A stretch of DNA of 49,483 nucleotides from Blastocatellia bacterium (GCA_025054955.1 JANWZE010000099.1:1-49483), one strand, 5' to 3'. Counted from the stretch's first letter, positions 32,760 to 42,588 are shown. Notes: generated by a model from the sequence alone, not told the origin. Program-made: numbers and translations.

Positions 32760-34817
32760 ATGCCTCCTCTAGTCAAGAAAACCGCAATCACAGGATGGAT
32801 CAGGCTGTTTGGGTTGACCGCCATCTGTAGCTTGCTCATGGCGACGACAAGCTGGGCGCAGACGCTGCGCAATGATCCCAGGGATCTAGCAGACCTGAAT
32901 CTAGAAGACCTGATGAAGATCGAAGTGCAAGCCGTCTACGGCGCGTCCAAATTCTTACAAAAAGTGACCGAAGCGCCCTCTTCGGTGACCATCATCACAG
33001 CAGACGAGATTCAACGCTACGGCTATCGGACGCTGGCCGATCTGTTGCGCAGCGTAGCCGGATTTTACGTCACCTATGATCGCAACTATAGCTATGTCGG
33101 TGTGCGCGGCTTTGGCCGGCCCGGTGATTACAACAGTCGCATCCTCGTGCTCATTGACGGACATCGCATCAACGATAACCTCTACGACAGCGGCTTTGTG
33201 GCAACAGAATTTGGAGTGGATGTAGACCTGATCGAGCGTGTTGAGATTATTCGCGGTCCGAGTTCGTCGCTTTACGGCACCAATGCTTTCTTCGCTGTCA
33301 TCAATGTGATCACCAAGCGGGCTGAGCAGGTCCGCGGGCTTGAGCTCTCGGCAGAGCGGATGAGCTTTGATACGTACAAAGGCCGGATCAGTTATGGTCG
33401 TCAGTTCAATAAGGGACTCGACCTCCTGCTGTCCGGTTCGTTCTATGATGCGGCTGGACCCCGGCAACTCTTCTTTGAAGAATTTGCCGACGAGGCCACC
33501 AATCATGGTATCGCTCAACAGCTCGACGACGAGCAATACGGTAGCTTCTTTGCCAATCTGCGGGTGAAAGACGTATCTGTGCAGGGGCTATTTCATAGCC
33601 GCAAAAAGGGTATTCCCACCGCCTCGTTCGGCACGGTCTTCAATGATCCACGCATGCGCACGAAAGACGAGCGCAACTATGTGGACGTGAAATACGCTCG
33701 TCAGCTTGGTCAGCACTGGAGCCTCAGCGGACGAGTCTATTACGACCGCTATTTTTACAAGGGCACCTACGTTTACGATTATTCCGAAGATGAGAGGCCA
33801 TTTCTGGTCGCCACCCGAGATTACGCGCATGGCCAGTGGTGGGGCGTTGAGGCGCAAGCGTCCAGACTCGTACTGAATAAACATAGGATCACCGGCGGCT
33901 TTGAATATCGCGATAATTTCAAACAGGCTCAAGGCGTCTACGATAGTGACCCATTCGTTGAGCATTCCAAAATTCGGAGCCGTTCTGATATCCAGGCGTT
34001 CTTCATTCAAGATGAATTCACCGTCGGCGCGAAACTCCGACTCAATCTGGGCGTGCGTCACGATCACTATGATACGTTTGGCGGCACAACTAATCCGCGA
34101 CTGGCATTGATCTACAGCCCGTTGAAAAAGACGACGTTTAAGGCTCTCTATGGTCAAGCCTTCCGCGCCCCGAACGTGTTCGAGATGTTTTATCAGGGAG
34201 CTGGCAATAAGGCTAATCCGCATCTTCGGCCAGAAGAAATCAACATGACGGAGCTTGTCTGGGAGCAATACGCCGGTGACCACCTGCGTCTGTCTGCCTC
34301 CGGCTACTACTACACGCTGAGCAACCTGATCAATCAGGAAGTGGACCCGGCGGACGGCCAAATTTTCTATAACAATGTGGATCGGGTCAAAGCCAAGGGA
34401 GTGGAGCTGGAATTGGAAACGAAGTTGCCCATTGGTCTGGAAGGCCGCGTCAGCTACGCTGTTCAGCAAGTGCGCAGCCAAGTCACTAACGACGTTCTCA
34501 CCAATTCACCCAAGCACCTAGGTAAGCTCAATCTGAGCGCGCCGCTGGTCCGCAACAAGCTGCTGGTGGGGTTTGAAGGGCAGTACATGAGCCGGCGGCG
34601 CACGGTGCAGGGTGGCGAAGCGAAATCCTTTTTCATCTCCAATCTCAATCTACTGGCTGTGCGGCTGGCCAAACGACTAGATGTATCGTTGGGCGTCTAC
34701 AACCTATTGAACACACGCTATGGCGATCCGGGCTCGGAAGAGCACCGGCAGAATGTGATCTGGCAGGACGGTCGAACGTATCGCGTGAAGCTGACCTATC
34801 GGTTTTCGCGCGATTGA
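32760..34817 (+). CDS. TonB-dependent outer-membrane receptor
   Basis: 685 residues from the ATG at 32760, with AAGG six bases upstream; an ATG at 32742 is possible. A signal peptide (about 1-34, ending SWAQ) is followed by LADLNLEDLMKIEV, typical of this receptor group. The plug domain comes next (SSVTIITADEIQRYGYRTLADLLRSV, ILVLIDGHRIND, IERVEIIRGPSSSLYGTNAFFAVINVITK). The beta-barrel ends in YRVKLTYRF with a short RD tail. It resembles colicin I or vitamin B12-type receptors. It is followed closely by a YfiR-like gene and a hybrid kinase, suggesting a role in signalling or uptake coupled to them. Its ligand is unknown. Confidence 0.93.
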   Translation: MPPLVKKTAITGWIRLFGLTAICSLLMATTSWAQTLRNDPRDLADLNLEDLMKIEVQAVYGASKFLQKVTEAPSSVTIITADEIQRYGYRTLADLLRSVAGFYVTYDRNYSYVGVRGFGRPGDYNSRILVLIDGHRINDNLYDSGFVATEFGVDVDLIERVEIIRGPSSSLYGTNAFFAVINVITKRAEQVRGLELSAERMSFDTYKGRISYGRQFNKGLDLLLSGSFYDAAGPRQLFFEEFADEATNHGIAQQLDDEQYGSFFANLRVKDVSVQGLFHSRKKGIPTASFGTVFNDPRMRTKDERNYVDVKYARQLGQHWSLSGRVYYDRYFYKGTYVYDYSEDERPFLVATRDYAHGQWWGVEAQASRLVLNKHRITGGFEYRDNFKQAQGVYDSDPFVEHSKIRSRSDIQAFFIQDEFTVGAKLRLNLGVRHDHYDTFGGTTNPRLALIYSPLKKTTFKALYGQAFRAPNVFEMFYQGAGNKANPHLRPEEINMTELVWEQYAGDHLRLSASGYYYTLSNLINQEVDPADGQIFYNNVDRVKAKGVELELETKLPIGLEGRVSYAVQQVRSQVTNDVLTNSPKHLGKLNLSAPLVRNKLLVGFEGQYMSRRRTVQGGEAKSFFISNLNLLAVRLAKRLDVSLGVYNLLNTRYGDPGSEEHRQNVIWQDGRTYRVKLTYRFSRD

Positions 34818-34849
34818 TCGCGCCGGATTGAGGCGGAGCAAGAAACATC

Positions 34850-35500
34850 ATGACACACTGGCAGCGCTTGTCGTGCGGGACAAATCGAGCCGAATTGCCA
34901 GCCAGCTTGTCCATCTCCGTTGGCAGCCCCGCGCCGAATCCGCGATGTCACATCAACGGCTGGGTGTGTCTCTGCGGCGTGCTCTTGCTCTACGTGGTGC
35001 TGACGATGCTGCCATACGCGTGGGCGCAATCAGGGACGCCCAGCGAATACGAAGTCAAAGCCGCCTTCTTATTCAATTTTGCCAAGTTCATCGAATGGCC
35101 GGCGCAACATTTGCCGCATGCGGGTTCACCGATCCTTATCGGCATCCTTGGTGAAGACCCCTTTGATGACGTGCTCGACCGAGTGATCAAAGGTAAATCC
35201 ATTGACGGACGACCGGTGCTGATCAAACGGGCCAAGACAGTCGAGCCGTTGCGGTCTTGCCACATTGTGTTTGTCAGTCGGTCTGAAAGAAAGCGGCTCT
35301 CACAGATTACGGGCGCGCTGGCCGAAGCCGGTGTTGTCACAGTCAGCGACATGGAGCAGTTTCTCGAACACGGTGGCATCATCAATTTCGTTATCGAGAA
35401 TAATCGAGTGCGGTTTGACATTAACAAACGGATGGCCGACCGCGCGGGCCTCAAAATCAGTTCCAAACTGCTCGTCCTGGCCAAGTCAGTGATGAATTAA
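34850..35500 (+). CDS. YfiR/DUF4154-family periplasmic protein
   Basis: 216 residues. An unusually long N-terminus precedes a hydrophobic signal segment (about 36-60, ending AWAQ). The rest is a YfiR-family domain: YEVKAAFLFNFAKFIEWP, ILIGILGEDPF, SCHIVFVSRSE, GVVTVSDMEQFLEHGGIINFVIENNRVRFDIN and the closing GLKISSKLLVLAK. In Pseudomonas YfiR is a periplasmic inhibitor of the CHASE8 cyclase YfiN. Here the next gene encodes a CHASE8-type kinase instead, so YfiR may repress that kinase. It lies 32 bases after the receptor gene, and GGAG is seen 12 bases before the start. Confidence 0.88.
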   Translation: MTHWQRLSCGTNRAELPASLSISVGSPAPNPRCHINGWVCLCGVLLLYVVLTMLPYAWAQSGTPSEYEVKAAFLFNFAKFIEWPAQHLPHAGSPILIGILGEDPFDDVLDRVIKGKSIDGRPVLIKRAKTVEPLRSCHIVFVSRSERKRLSQITGALAEAGVVTVSDMEQFLEHGGIINFVIENNRVRFDINKRMADRAGLKISSKLLVLAKSVMN

Positions 35501-35530
35501 CACCGAGCCACAAAATTGGAGACGCAGCTT

Positions 35531-38329
35531 ATGCGTGGATTCAGCAGTCGTTCCATCAAAACGAAGTTGACTACGGTCATTATGGTGACCAGCAGCATCG
35601 CCCTGTTGTTGGCGTGCAGCAGTTTTCTCATCTATGAGCTGATCTCATTCAAGCGAGCGATGCAACGTGATCTGGCTGCGTTGGCCAACATGATTGCCAC
35701 CAACAGCACGGCGGCGCTCACCTTCAACGATGAGCAAGCTGCCAACGAAGTCCTCAGCGCGCTGTGGGCGAAGCCTCATATCACCGCTGCCTGCATCTAC
35801 GATAAGAACGGTCTGCCCTTTGCCAGCTATCGCCGCCCGCATCAGGCGCAGGCTGCCTGGCCACCCAGGCCAGAGGCTGATGGATATACGTTCGAGAACG
35901 AGCAGCTCATCCAGTTTCATACCATCATGCTCAACGGCGAAAAAATCGGCACGATCTACTTGGCTTCAGAGCTGGCCGAGTTCGATGCGCGGCTGACCCG
36001 CTACGGCTTGATCGTGCTCGTCATCATGTGCATATCTGGCCTTGCCGCATTTCTGGTATCAGCACGTCTACAGCGTCTCATCTCCCGGCCGATTCTGCAT
36101 CTGGCGCGAACGGCTCAGATGATCTCCGCCGAAAAGAACTACGCGCTGCGCGCTGAGAAGCAAAGCGACGACGAAATTGGTCTGTTGATCGGCGCCTTCA
36201 ATGAGATGCTCGAACAAATTCAGCAACGTGACCAACGGCTGCTGCAACAACATCAGTACCTGGAGACGGCCAACTTGCAACTGGCGGCGGCCACACGCAA
36301 GGCCGAAGAAGCCACGCGTGCCAAGAGTGCCTTCCTGGCCAATATGAGCCATGAAATCCGCACGCCGATGAACGGCATCATCGGCATGACTGAATTGTTG
36401 CTGCATACGTCACTGTCGCCCGAACAGCACGAGTATGCCACCGTAGTCAAATCGTCAGCCAATTCCCTGCTCTCCCTGATTAACGACATCCTGGACTTCT
36501 CCAAGATTGAAGCGGGCAAGCTCGACCTGGATCAGACGCCGTTCAACCTCGAGCAGACGATTCGGGATGCCGCGCGGGCGCTGGCCTTGCGCGCCCATCA
36601 AAAGGGGTTGGAACTGGCCGTGCACATCGCGCCGGATACGCCCACATGGGTTGTTGGCGACGCTGGACGACTGCGCCAGATTTTGAACAATCTCATCGGC
36701 AATGCCATTAAATTCACCGATCAAGGCGAGGTTGTCCTCCACGTCAACGTGGAAGACTGGCCAGACGATGAGGTCTGCTTGCACTTTGCTGTCCGTGATA
36801 CCGGCATCGGCATTGCCAAGAACAAACAGCAACTAATCTTCGAGGCATTCGCTCAAGCTGATATGTCCTCAACCCGACGCCATACCGGCACAGGCTTAGG
36901 GTTGGCTATCTCCTCACTGCTGGTCAATCTGATGCGTGGCCGCATCTGGGTGGAAAGCGATCTGGGATGTGGCAGCACGTTCCATTTCACAGCCTACTTC
37001 GGCGTGGCCAAGCCTGAGACCACGTACACGACGCCGGTCAGCTTCGCGCAGCTTCATAACATGCCGGTGCTCGTCGTGGACGATAATGCCACCAATCGCC
37101 GGATACTGCAGGAAACACTGGCAAGCTGGCAGATGAAACCAACGCTGGCCGAAACCGGCCAAGTCGCCATCGAACTGATGAAACAAGCGTATCATGCCGG
37201 TCAACGGTTCCCGCTGGTCTTGCTTGATGGTCACATGCCCGACATGGATGGCTTCATGGTGGCCGAGCAAATCAAGCAACATGATGAACTGGCCGATGCC
37301 ACGATCATGATGCTGACCTCCGACGATCATGCCGGCGACTTGCAACGGTGCCGTCAACTGGGCATCTCGCTCTACCTGATTAAACCCATCACCCAATCCG
37401 AATTGCTTGACGCCATCATACAGGCGCTCGGTTCATCCGAGCCTCAAGAGCGCCCAGCGAGCGCCTCGCCAGAGCCGGACTGGGGCCTGAGCCAGCAGCC
37501 GCTGCGCATCCTGGTGGCCGAAGATAATCTGGTCAATCAAAAACTGATGCAAAGCCTGCTCACCAAGTGGGGACATACGTGTGTCATTGCGGCCAATGGC
37601 CGTGACGCGCTGGCCGCGCTGCACCAGCAGCCATTTGATCTGATCCTCATGGATGTGCAGATGCCCGAAATGAATGGCCTGGAGGCCACCGCTGCCATCC
37701 GCGAGCAAGAGAAAACCAACGGCGGCCACATCCCGATCATCGCTTTGACCGCCCACGCTATGAAAGGCGACCGCGAGCGCTGCTTGCAAGCAGGCATGGA
37801 CAGCTATATTCCCAAACCGATTCAGGCACACGCGCTCTTCCAGATGATTGAAGACGTGGCGCTGCATTCGCGCGCGTTCCCAACTGACGCGGTTGATGTC
37901 AGCGCAACGCCCGTCAGCAACATCATCAACACAGATGAAGCGCTCGTCCACAACGATCTCAGCGCAGCGCCCATCAACGACATCATCAACACAGAAGAAG
38001 CGCTCGCCCGCGTTGATGGTGACGCGGCGCTGCTAGCCGAGATGGTGGACATCTTCCAAGAAGAATTGCCTGACATGATGCAGGCTCTTGAGTCTGCCAT
38101 TGCCCAACACGACGGCGAAGCGGCAGCCCGCGCCGCGCATCGGCTCAAAGGCGCAGTGGGCAATTTTTCAGCCCATGCGACGTTCGACGCCGCCCTGCAA
38201 CTGGAAACGCTCGCGCGCCACAATGACCTGGAGGCAGCAAGCCGTGCCTACAATCATCTCATGAAGGAACTGGAGCGACTCCAGCCCGCTCTGCTGCGCC
38301 TGAAGCACTTGCAGACGGAACACGCTTGA
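35531..38329 (+). CDS. CHASE8-type hybrid histidine kinase with two receivers and an Hpt domain
   Basis: 932 residues from the ATG at 35531 (GGAG nine bases upstream). Two membrane helices (about 15-37 and 155-178) flank a periplasmic CHASE8-like sensor ([19 protein letters not shown]). Then come HAMP, HisKA with His274 in [12 protein letters not shown], HATPase with GTGLGLAIS, and two receivers (LVVDDN/LLDGHMP and LVAEDN/LMDVQMP). A C-terminal Hpt domain carries His870 in [12 protein letters not shown]. This BarA/GacS-like layout gives a complete internal phosphorelay. It follows the YfiR-like gene by 30 bases. A 60-base tandem duplication lies in the linker before Hpt. Confidence 0.95.
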   Translation: MRGFSSRSIKTKLTTVIMVTSSIALLLACSSFLIYELISFKRAMQRDLAALANMIATNSTAALTFNDEQAANEVLSALWAKPHITAACIYDKNGLPFASYRRPHQAQAAWPPRPEADGYTFENEQLIQFHTIMLNGEKIGTIYLASELAEFDARLTRYGLIVLVIMCISGLAAFLVSARLQRLISRPILHLARTAQMISAEKNYALRAEKQSDDEIGLLIGAFNEMLEQIQQRDQRLLQQHQYLETANLQLAAATRKAEEATRAKSAFLANMSHEIRTPMNGIIGMTELLLHTSLSPEQHEYATVVKSSANSLLSLINDILDFSKIEAGKLDLDQTPFNLEQTIRDAARALALRAHQKGLELAVHIAPDTPTWVVGDAGRLRQILNNLIGNAIKFTDQGEVVLHVNVEDWPDDEVCLHFAVRDTGIGIAKNKQQLIFEAFAQADMSSTRRHTGTGLGLAISSLLVNLMRGRIWVESDLGCGSTFHFTAYFGVAKPETTYTTPVSFAQLHNMPVLVVDDNATNRRILQETLASWQMKPTLAETGQVAIELMKQAYHAGQRFPLVLLDGHMPDMDGFMVAEQIKQHDELADATIMMLTSDDHAGDLQRCRQLGISLYLIKPITQSELLDAIIQALGSSEPQERPASASPEPDWGLSQQPLRILVAEDNLVNQKLMQSLLTKWGHTCVIAANGRDALAALHQQPFDLILMDVQMPEMNGLEATAAIREQEKTNGGHIPIIALTAHAMKGDRERCLQAGMDSYIPKPIQAHALFQMIEDVALHSRAFPTDAVDVSATPVSNIINTDEALVHNDLSAAPINDIINTEEALARVDGDAALLAEMVDIFQEELPDMMQALESAIAQHDGEAAARAAHRLKGAVGNFSAHATFDAALQLETLARHNDLEAASRAYNHLMKELERLQPALLRLKHLQTEHA
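37901..38020 (+). repeat. 60-bp in-frame tandem duplication before the Hpt domain
   Basis: Segments 37901-37960 and 37961-38020 encode [20 protein letters not shown] and [20 protein letters not shown]. The second copy is the start of the Hpt domain. The unit is a whole number of codons, so the reading frame is kept. Confidence 0.75.
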
Positions 38330-38385
38330 TCAATTGCATGACGGTGCAGACCACGCCGATGATTATGAGCGCCGGAGAATCAACG

Positions 38386-39027
38386 ATGCGAATCTTAATT
38401 GCTGAAGACGACGCAATCTCACGCCATCTCTTGCAATTCACGCTGACCAAGTGGGGTTATGATGTGATCGCATGCGCCGACGGCCCTCAGGCCTGGCATC
38501 ACTTGCAGCAAGAGGACGCGCCGCCGCTGGCCATCCTGGATTGGATGATGCCCGGCATGGATGGCATCCAGATTTGCCAGAAAGTACGCGAGCGTAGCAC
38601 AAACCAGCCGATTTACATCATCCTGCTGACCACCAAACGAGATAAGGCCGATATTGTGGCCGGCTTGCAAGCGGGCGCCGATGATTACGTCATCAAGCCA
38701 TTTGATCGGCAGGAACTGCACGCCCGCGTTCAAGTGGCGGTTCGTGTCGTGCAGTTACAACAGAAGCTGGCCGAACGTGTCAAGCAACTGGAAGAAGCGC
38801 TGGCGCACGTCAAACAATTGCAGAAGCTGTTGCCGATTTGCTCCTATTGTAAACGCATCCGCAATGACCAAGATTACTGGGAGCAAGCCGAGAGTTACAT
38901 TAGCGCTCATTCAAATACACGGTTCAGCCATAGCATTTGCCCTGATTGCTATGTCAAAGTGATGAACGAACTGAACCGACTGGAAGAATTGCAAGCCGAA
39001 ACGCTCCATCTGAGCCACCCGCTATGA
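38386..39027 (+). CDS. Response regulator with C-terminal zinc-binding-like motif
   Basis: 213 residues from the ATG at 38386 (GGAG eight bases upstream). The receiver (about 1-120) has AEDDAISR, phospho-acceptor Asp52 in AILDWMMPGMDG and lysine in DYVIKPFDR. A short coiled coil (about 122-148) leads to LPICSYCKRIRNDQDYW and HSICPDCYVK. These give CxxC pairs at Cys152/155 and Cys185/188 that could bind a metal. This tail is known from many receiver and PAS proteins, but its role is not established. Its stop overlaps the start of the following kinase gene (ATGA). Confidence 0.9.
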   Translation: MRILIAEDDAISRHLLQFTLTKWGYDVIACADGPQAWHHLQQEDAPPLAILDWMMPGMDGIQICQKVRERSTNQPIYIILLTTKRDKADIVAGLQAGADDYVIKPFDRQELHARVQVAVRVVQLQQKLAERVKQLEEALAHVKQLQKLLPICSYCKRIRNDQDYWEQAESYISAHSNTRFSHSICPDCYVKVMNELNRLEELQAETLHLSHPL

Positions 39028-41363
39028 ACAGCAACAATAATAAACAATCAACCGTGATGATCCTCAACGACGTTCCTTCGCAACGCCGCTTGATGACCAG
39101 CGCCTTAGAGAAAGATGGATGGCGCGTTGTGCCTTGCGCAAGCGCTGAGCAAGCGTTTGAAGTCTTGCAGAGTGAGGAACCAATTGACCTCATTCTGACA
39201 GAGCTGTGCATACCCGGCACGCAGGGGTGGCAGCTCTGTTGTCTGCTCCGCTCAGCAGAGTATGCGGCGTTGCGCAACATCCCGATTCTGGCCGTCTCGG
39301 CGATCTTTTCAGGCAGCGACCCTCACCAGCTTGCCGCTGAGCTTGGGGCTGACTCGTTTCTCGGTTCTCCTTACACGCCAGCAATGCTCAGCGAACGTGC
39401 GCGGACGCTGATGCAAGAGCGCCCAGCCAAGCGCTCGCGCCCCGTGCTGATCGTCGAACCTGACGGCACGCAAGCGATGGCATTGGCCGAAGCGTTTGAA
39501 CGCCACGGCTACGAAGTTCACCATGCGACGACCAGCCAACAAGCGCGGCAACAGGTCCAACACGTCAACCCGGTCGTCATTGTGCTTGCCCATCCACTGC
39601 CTGATCTCTCAACCGAAGACCTGCTGATTGAATTGAAGCAATCGGCTCACGAGGCCGTCATCATGATGACTGCTGGTGAGACTGATCCGGCTCAGCCACT
39701 GCTCTGGACGCAACAAGGCGCCGATGGTTGCTTGCGCAACCCATTTGACCCGGAATACCTGATCGAGCTGAGCCGCAAAGCGCGCAGCGCCCGGCTCCTG
39801 ATGCGCATCAACGAACGGCTCGCAGAACAAATCCTGAAGCTGCGCGCAATGATCGAAAACCAGGATGAAGGCATTGCCATTGTCAACCCAGATGAAGTTG
39901 TCACTTTCAGCAATCCGGCCAGCGACGCAATCTTCGGGGTGGCGCTGGGCACGTTGGTGGGACGGCATCTTAGCGAGTTCACTGACGCTGAACAGATGGA
40001 AATCATCCGGTCGCAAACAGAGCGGCGACGCCGCGGCGAGCACAGTCGGTATGAGCTGGATATCATTCAACCCGGCGGCTGCAAGCGTCGGCTGCTGGTC
40101 ACGGCTACACCACAATATGATGACGCCGGACAATTCTCCGGCACGCTGGGCATCGTGCGCGACATCACCGATCAACGCAAGATGGAAGACGAGCTGCTGA
40201 AGATACAAAAACTCGAATCCCTGAGCATTCTGGCCGGCGGCATTGCTCACGATTTTAACAATTATCTGGTGGCCATCCTGGGCAACATCTCGCTGGCCAA
40301 GCTCGCGCTGTCGCCAGAGGATGAGGCGTACCAACGGTTGGGTGCAGCCGAAAACGCGGCCAGCCGCGCCAAAGACCTCACGCAACAATTGCTGAGCTTC
40401 TCCAAAGGCGGCGCGCCAATCAAAAGAGCCGCTTCGCTGGCTGCCATCTTGCAGCAAACGGCCGAATTCGCGCTGCGCGGCTCCAATGTGCGTCTAGACC
40501 TTGCTGTGGCAGACGATCTGTGGACAGCAGAATTCGACCACGGTCAAATCAGCCAACTTATCACCAATCTCGTCATCAATGCCGATCAAGCCATGCCTCA
40601 TGGAGGAACCATCCAGATTAAAGCCGAGAATGTGACGTTAGATCATCGCCACACGCTGCCGCTGAGCGGTCGTCATTACGTCAAGCTCACCGTCCGGGAT
40701 CACGGCGTCGGCATCCCAGAGGAATATCTCGATAAGATTTTTGATCCCTACTTCACCACTAAGCAAACAGGCAATGGTTTGGGACTGGCCACCTGTTACT
40801 CCATCGTGAAAAAACATGACGGGCACATCACTGTGGAATCGCACCCGGGCGTCGGAACCACATTTACTGTCTATCTGCCAGCGTTGCCACATCAACAACT
40901 TCCTCCTGATCCTCCGGCTCAACCGCAACACCCGAGCAGGCGCGGCAAAATTCTCGTGATGGACGATGATGAAATCATCCGCGACGTCACGGCCCACGTC
41001 TTACGCCGCCTCAACTACCAAGCCGAATTTGCTCAGGACGGCCTGCAGGCTATCGAAATCTATCAACGAGCGCGTCAAGAAGGTGAGCCGTTCGATGCGG
41101 TCATCCTTGACCTGACTGTTCCTCATGGTTTAGGCGGTAAGGAAACAATTCAACGGCTTCTGCAAGTTGATCCGCAGGTGAACGCGATTGTATCAACCGG
41201 ATACTCAAACGATCCGGTTGTTGCTGATTTTGAAAAGTTCGGCTTCAAAGGATGCGTGATCAAACCCTACAAAATGCACGAGCTTCATTCGCTGTTGCAA
41301 CAACTCATCAATCAATCACCAGCAACCCAAACAACTGAGTCCATACCGAGCGGCAATAGGTAA
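39024..41363 (+). CDS. PAS hybrid histidine kinase with two degenerate N-terminal receivers
   Basis: 779 residues from the ATG at 39024, overlapping the preceding gene by four bases. The first receiver-like domain (about 10-125) has glutamate instead of the phospho-acceptor (LILTELCIPG) and no lysine. The second (about 138-255) has lost both the aspartate (VIVLAHPLPD) and the lysine (LRNPF). A PAS domain (about 275-385), HisKA with His409 in GGIAHDFNNYL, HATPase with GNGLGLATCYSIVKKH and an intact C-terminal receiver (Asp696 in VILDLTVPHG) follow. It has no membrane segment. The pseudo-receivers may serve as docking sites for partner kinases. Confidence 0.93.
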   Translation: MNSNNNKQSTVMILNDVPSQRRLMTSALEKDGWRVVPCASAEQAFEVLQSEEPIDLILTELCIPGTQGWQLCCLLRSAEYAALRNIPILAVSAIFSGSDPHQLAAELGADSFLGSPYTPAMLSERARTLMQERPAKRSRPVLIVEPDGTQAMALAEAFERHGYEVHHATTSQQARQQVQHVNPVVIVLAHPLPDLSTEDLLIELKQSAHEAVIMMTAGETDPAQPLLWTQQGADGCLRNPFDPEYLIELSRKARSARLLMRINERLAEQILKLRAMIENQDEGIAIVNPDEVVTFSNPASDAIFGVALGTLVGRHLSEFTDAEQMEIIRSQTERRRRGEHSRYELDIIQPGGCKRRLLVTATPQYDDAGQFSGTLGIVRDITDQRKMEDELLKIQKLESLSILAGGIAHDFNNYLVAILGNISLAKLALSPEDEAYQRLGAAENAASRAKDLTQQLLSFSKGGAPIKRAASLAAILQQTAEFALRGSNVRLDLAVADDLWTAEFDHGQISQLITNLVINADQAMPHGGTIQIKAENVTLDHRHTLPLSGRHYVKLTVRDHGVGIPEEYLDKIFDPYFTTKQTGNGLGLATCYSIVKKHDGHITVESHPGVGTTFTVYLPALPHQQLPPDPPAQPQHPSRRGKILVMDDDEIIRDVTAHVLRRLNYQAEFAQDGLQAIEIYQRARQEGEPFDAVILDLTVPHGLGGKETIQRLLQVDPQVNAIVSTGYSNDPVVADFEKFGFKGCVIKPYKMHELHSLLQQLINQSPATQTTESIPSGNR

Positions 41364-41399
41364 CTGGTTCGCCTCGGTCAGCGCATCACCAATAATGAC

Positions 41400-41880
41400 G
41401 TTGCTGGCACAATGCACTGCTCAATCAAGTGGACCGACCAAGCATCAGAGCAATTTTGCCGACGACGCGGCAGCAGGTCGTTTCCGGGAAAGTCTTTTCC
41501 GGTTAAACGCGTTTCGATATGACCTGGACCCCCTGCGGAAGCGACGAGAACAGATTCTGCTGGGAGCACGCCACTTTCTCGACGCGTTTCATGGCGCTCA
41601 AGCTTCATTGCCGGCCATCTCTCCAGCGAAGTGTGGAAATTCTCATGAGCCACGCCTGGCCGGGCAGTGTGCACAGTAACGTGACAAAAGTTCGGAGCGT
41701 TTTTGGAGTGCTGCGACTTGTCGCAACTTTGGCCGGAAAGCGGTGACACGTCACCGCACTGCAAAGCTTCCCGTCCCTCCAACTCGTCCCCCAAAATGTC
41801 CCGGAACTTTTGTCCACCTACTACGAACTCAGAAACCTGATGGAACGCGCTTGGTTCCTGCGTTCGCCTGACACGGAAGC
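41400..41880 (+). pseudogene. Decayed sigma-54-dependent (NtrC-type) activator
   Basis: The frame starting near 41395 reads GRFRESLFRLNA and DPLRKRREQILLGARHFLDAF, the second half of the AAA+ domain of sigma-54 activators. Near 41630 the similarity shifts frame and continues SVEILMSHAWPGSV. It is then interrupted by an inserted element and resumes ELRNLMERAWFLRSPDT. The receiver, the Walker and GAFTGA parts, and a Fis-type DNA-binding domain are missing. It was probably a response-regulator-type activator, possibly of the sigma-54 promoter 700 bases downstream. Confidence 0.75.
41675..41822. mobile_element. 148-bp MITE-like insertion in the activator pseudogene
   Basis: The ends are inverted repeats: AGTAACGTGACAAAAGTTC at the left and, on the other strand, AGTAGGTGGACAAAAGTTC at the right (15 of 19 identical). 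AC occurs on both sides as a possible two-base target duplication. Removing 150 bases (the element plus one AC) rejoins the host frame to WPGSVHELRNLMERA, as expected for NtrC-type proteins. The inside holds further palindromes such as CGGTGAC-AC-GTCACCG. No transposase is encoded. Confidence 0.75.
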
Positions 41881-42017
41881 TCTGGCCTCGATCCTGTCCG
41901 CGCTCAACGTGGCGACAGATTTCAGTCTTCGCCACGCTACCCCCGCTCGTCCTAATGCTGAGGCCTTCCTGCCGAACACATTGGCCCAGACGGAACGCCA
42001 ACGCCCGCAGGTCACTC

Positions 42018-42127
42018 ACCAAAACCACCCTCCGAAGCCAGTCTATAAACGCGCTTACGCAGGGCAGAGTGGTGATGATGGTCGGTTCTTACCAAGACTA
42101 CCGTCCGAAGCCAGTCCATAAACGCGC
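42018..42127. repeat. 37-bp direct repeats
   Basis: Segments 42018-42054 and 42091-42127 share ACCAA-ACCACC-TCCGAAGCCAGT-TATAAACGCGC with about five differences and a 73-base offset. They lie after the pseudogene, and their origin is unknown. Confidence 0.55.
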
Positions 42128-42432
42128 CGCGCTGCGGCGGGCCTGAATGTAGCCGGGCGCTTAAACGCCGAAAACGCCCCATCGGCCCATATCTGCTTCG
42201 CGTCAGCGACGCTTGAGCAGTGCTCGCAGATAGACCCCGCCGTCGCTAACGCGACAAAACGCCGCTAAGGATCCTGCCCATCGTGCACAGAAGTACACGG
42301 CTACAGTCGTTGAGCCGCGACGCGGCCGCGGCATGACCAAACTCAGGATTCATGCGCGGTCTTGCGTTGCCTTTAATCCGTCCGTTGCGGACTTATTGCC
42401 CATGAGCGATTCCTTGGTGCTCCGCGGGCTGT

Positions 42433-42496
42433 GTCAGAAAAATCTGACATGTCAGAAAAATCTGACAGAAAAGTGTCCGAACTTTCGGACACTTTG
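42433..42496. promoter_or_regulatory. Three palindromes, probable activator-binding sites
   Basis: TGTCAGAAAAATCTGACA occurs twice head to tail (42433-42450, 42451-42468), each with perfect seven-base arms. It is followed by a perfect 12-base-arm palindrome AAAGTGTCCGAA-CT-TTCGGACACTTT (42471-42496). They lie about 90-155 bases before the sigma-54 promoter, the usual place for enhancer sites of sigma-54 activators. The last palindrome could instead act as a hairpin. Confidence 0.65.
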
Positions 42497-42588
42497 TCCA
42501 ATGGCTTGACCTGCGCCTGCATGGAACGTTTCTCCCAACTGGTGTACATTCAATCAATTAGCCGATGGCCGTCGCCATGCGCGAACTA

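Noticed and set aside
41378-42028. Minus-strand frame of 216 codons over the activator pseudogene
   Set aside because: The opposite strand carries clear NtrC-type motifs, and this frame crosses the inserted element. It is a chance antisense frame.
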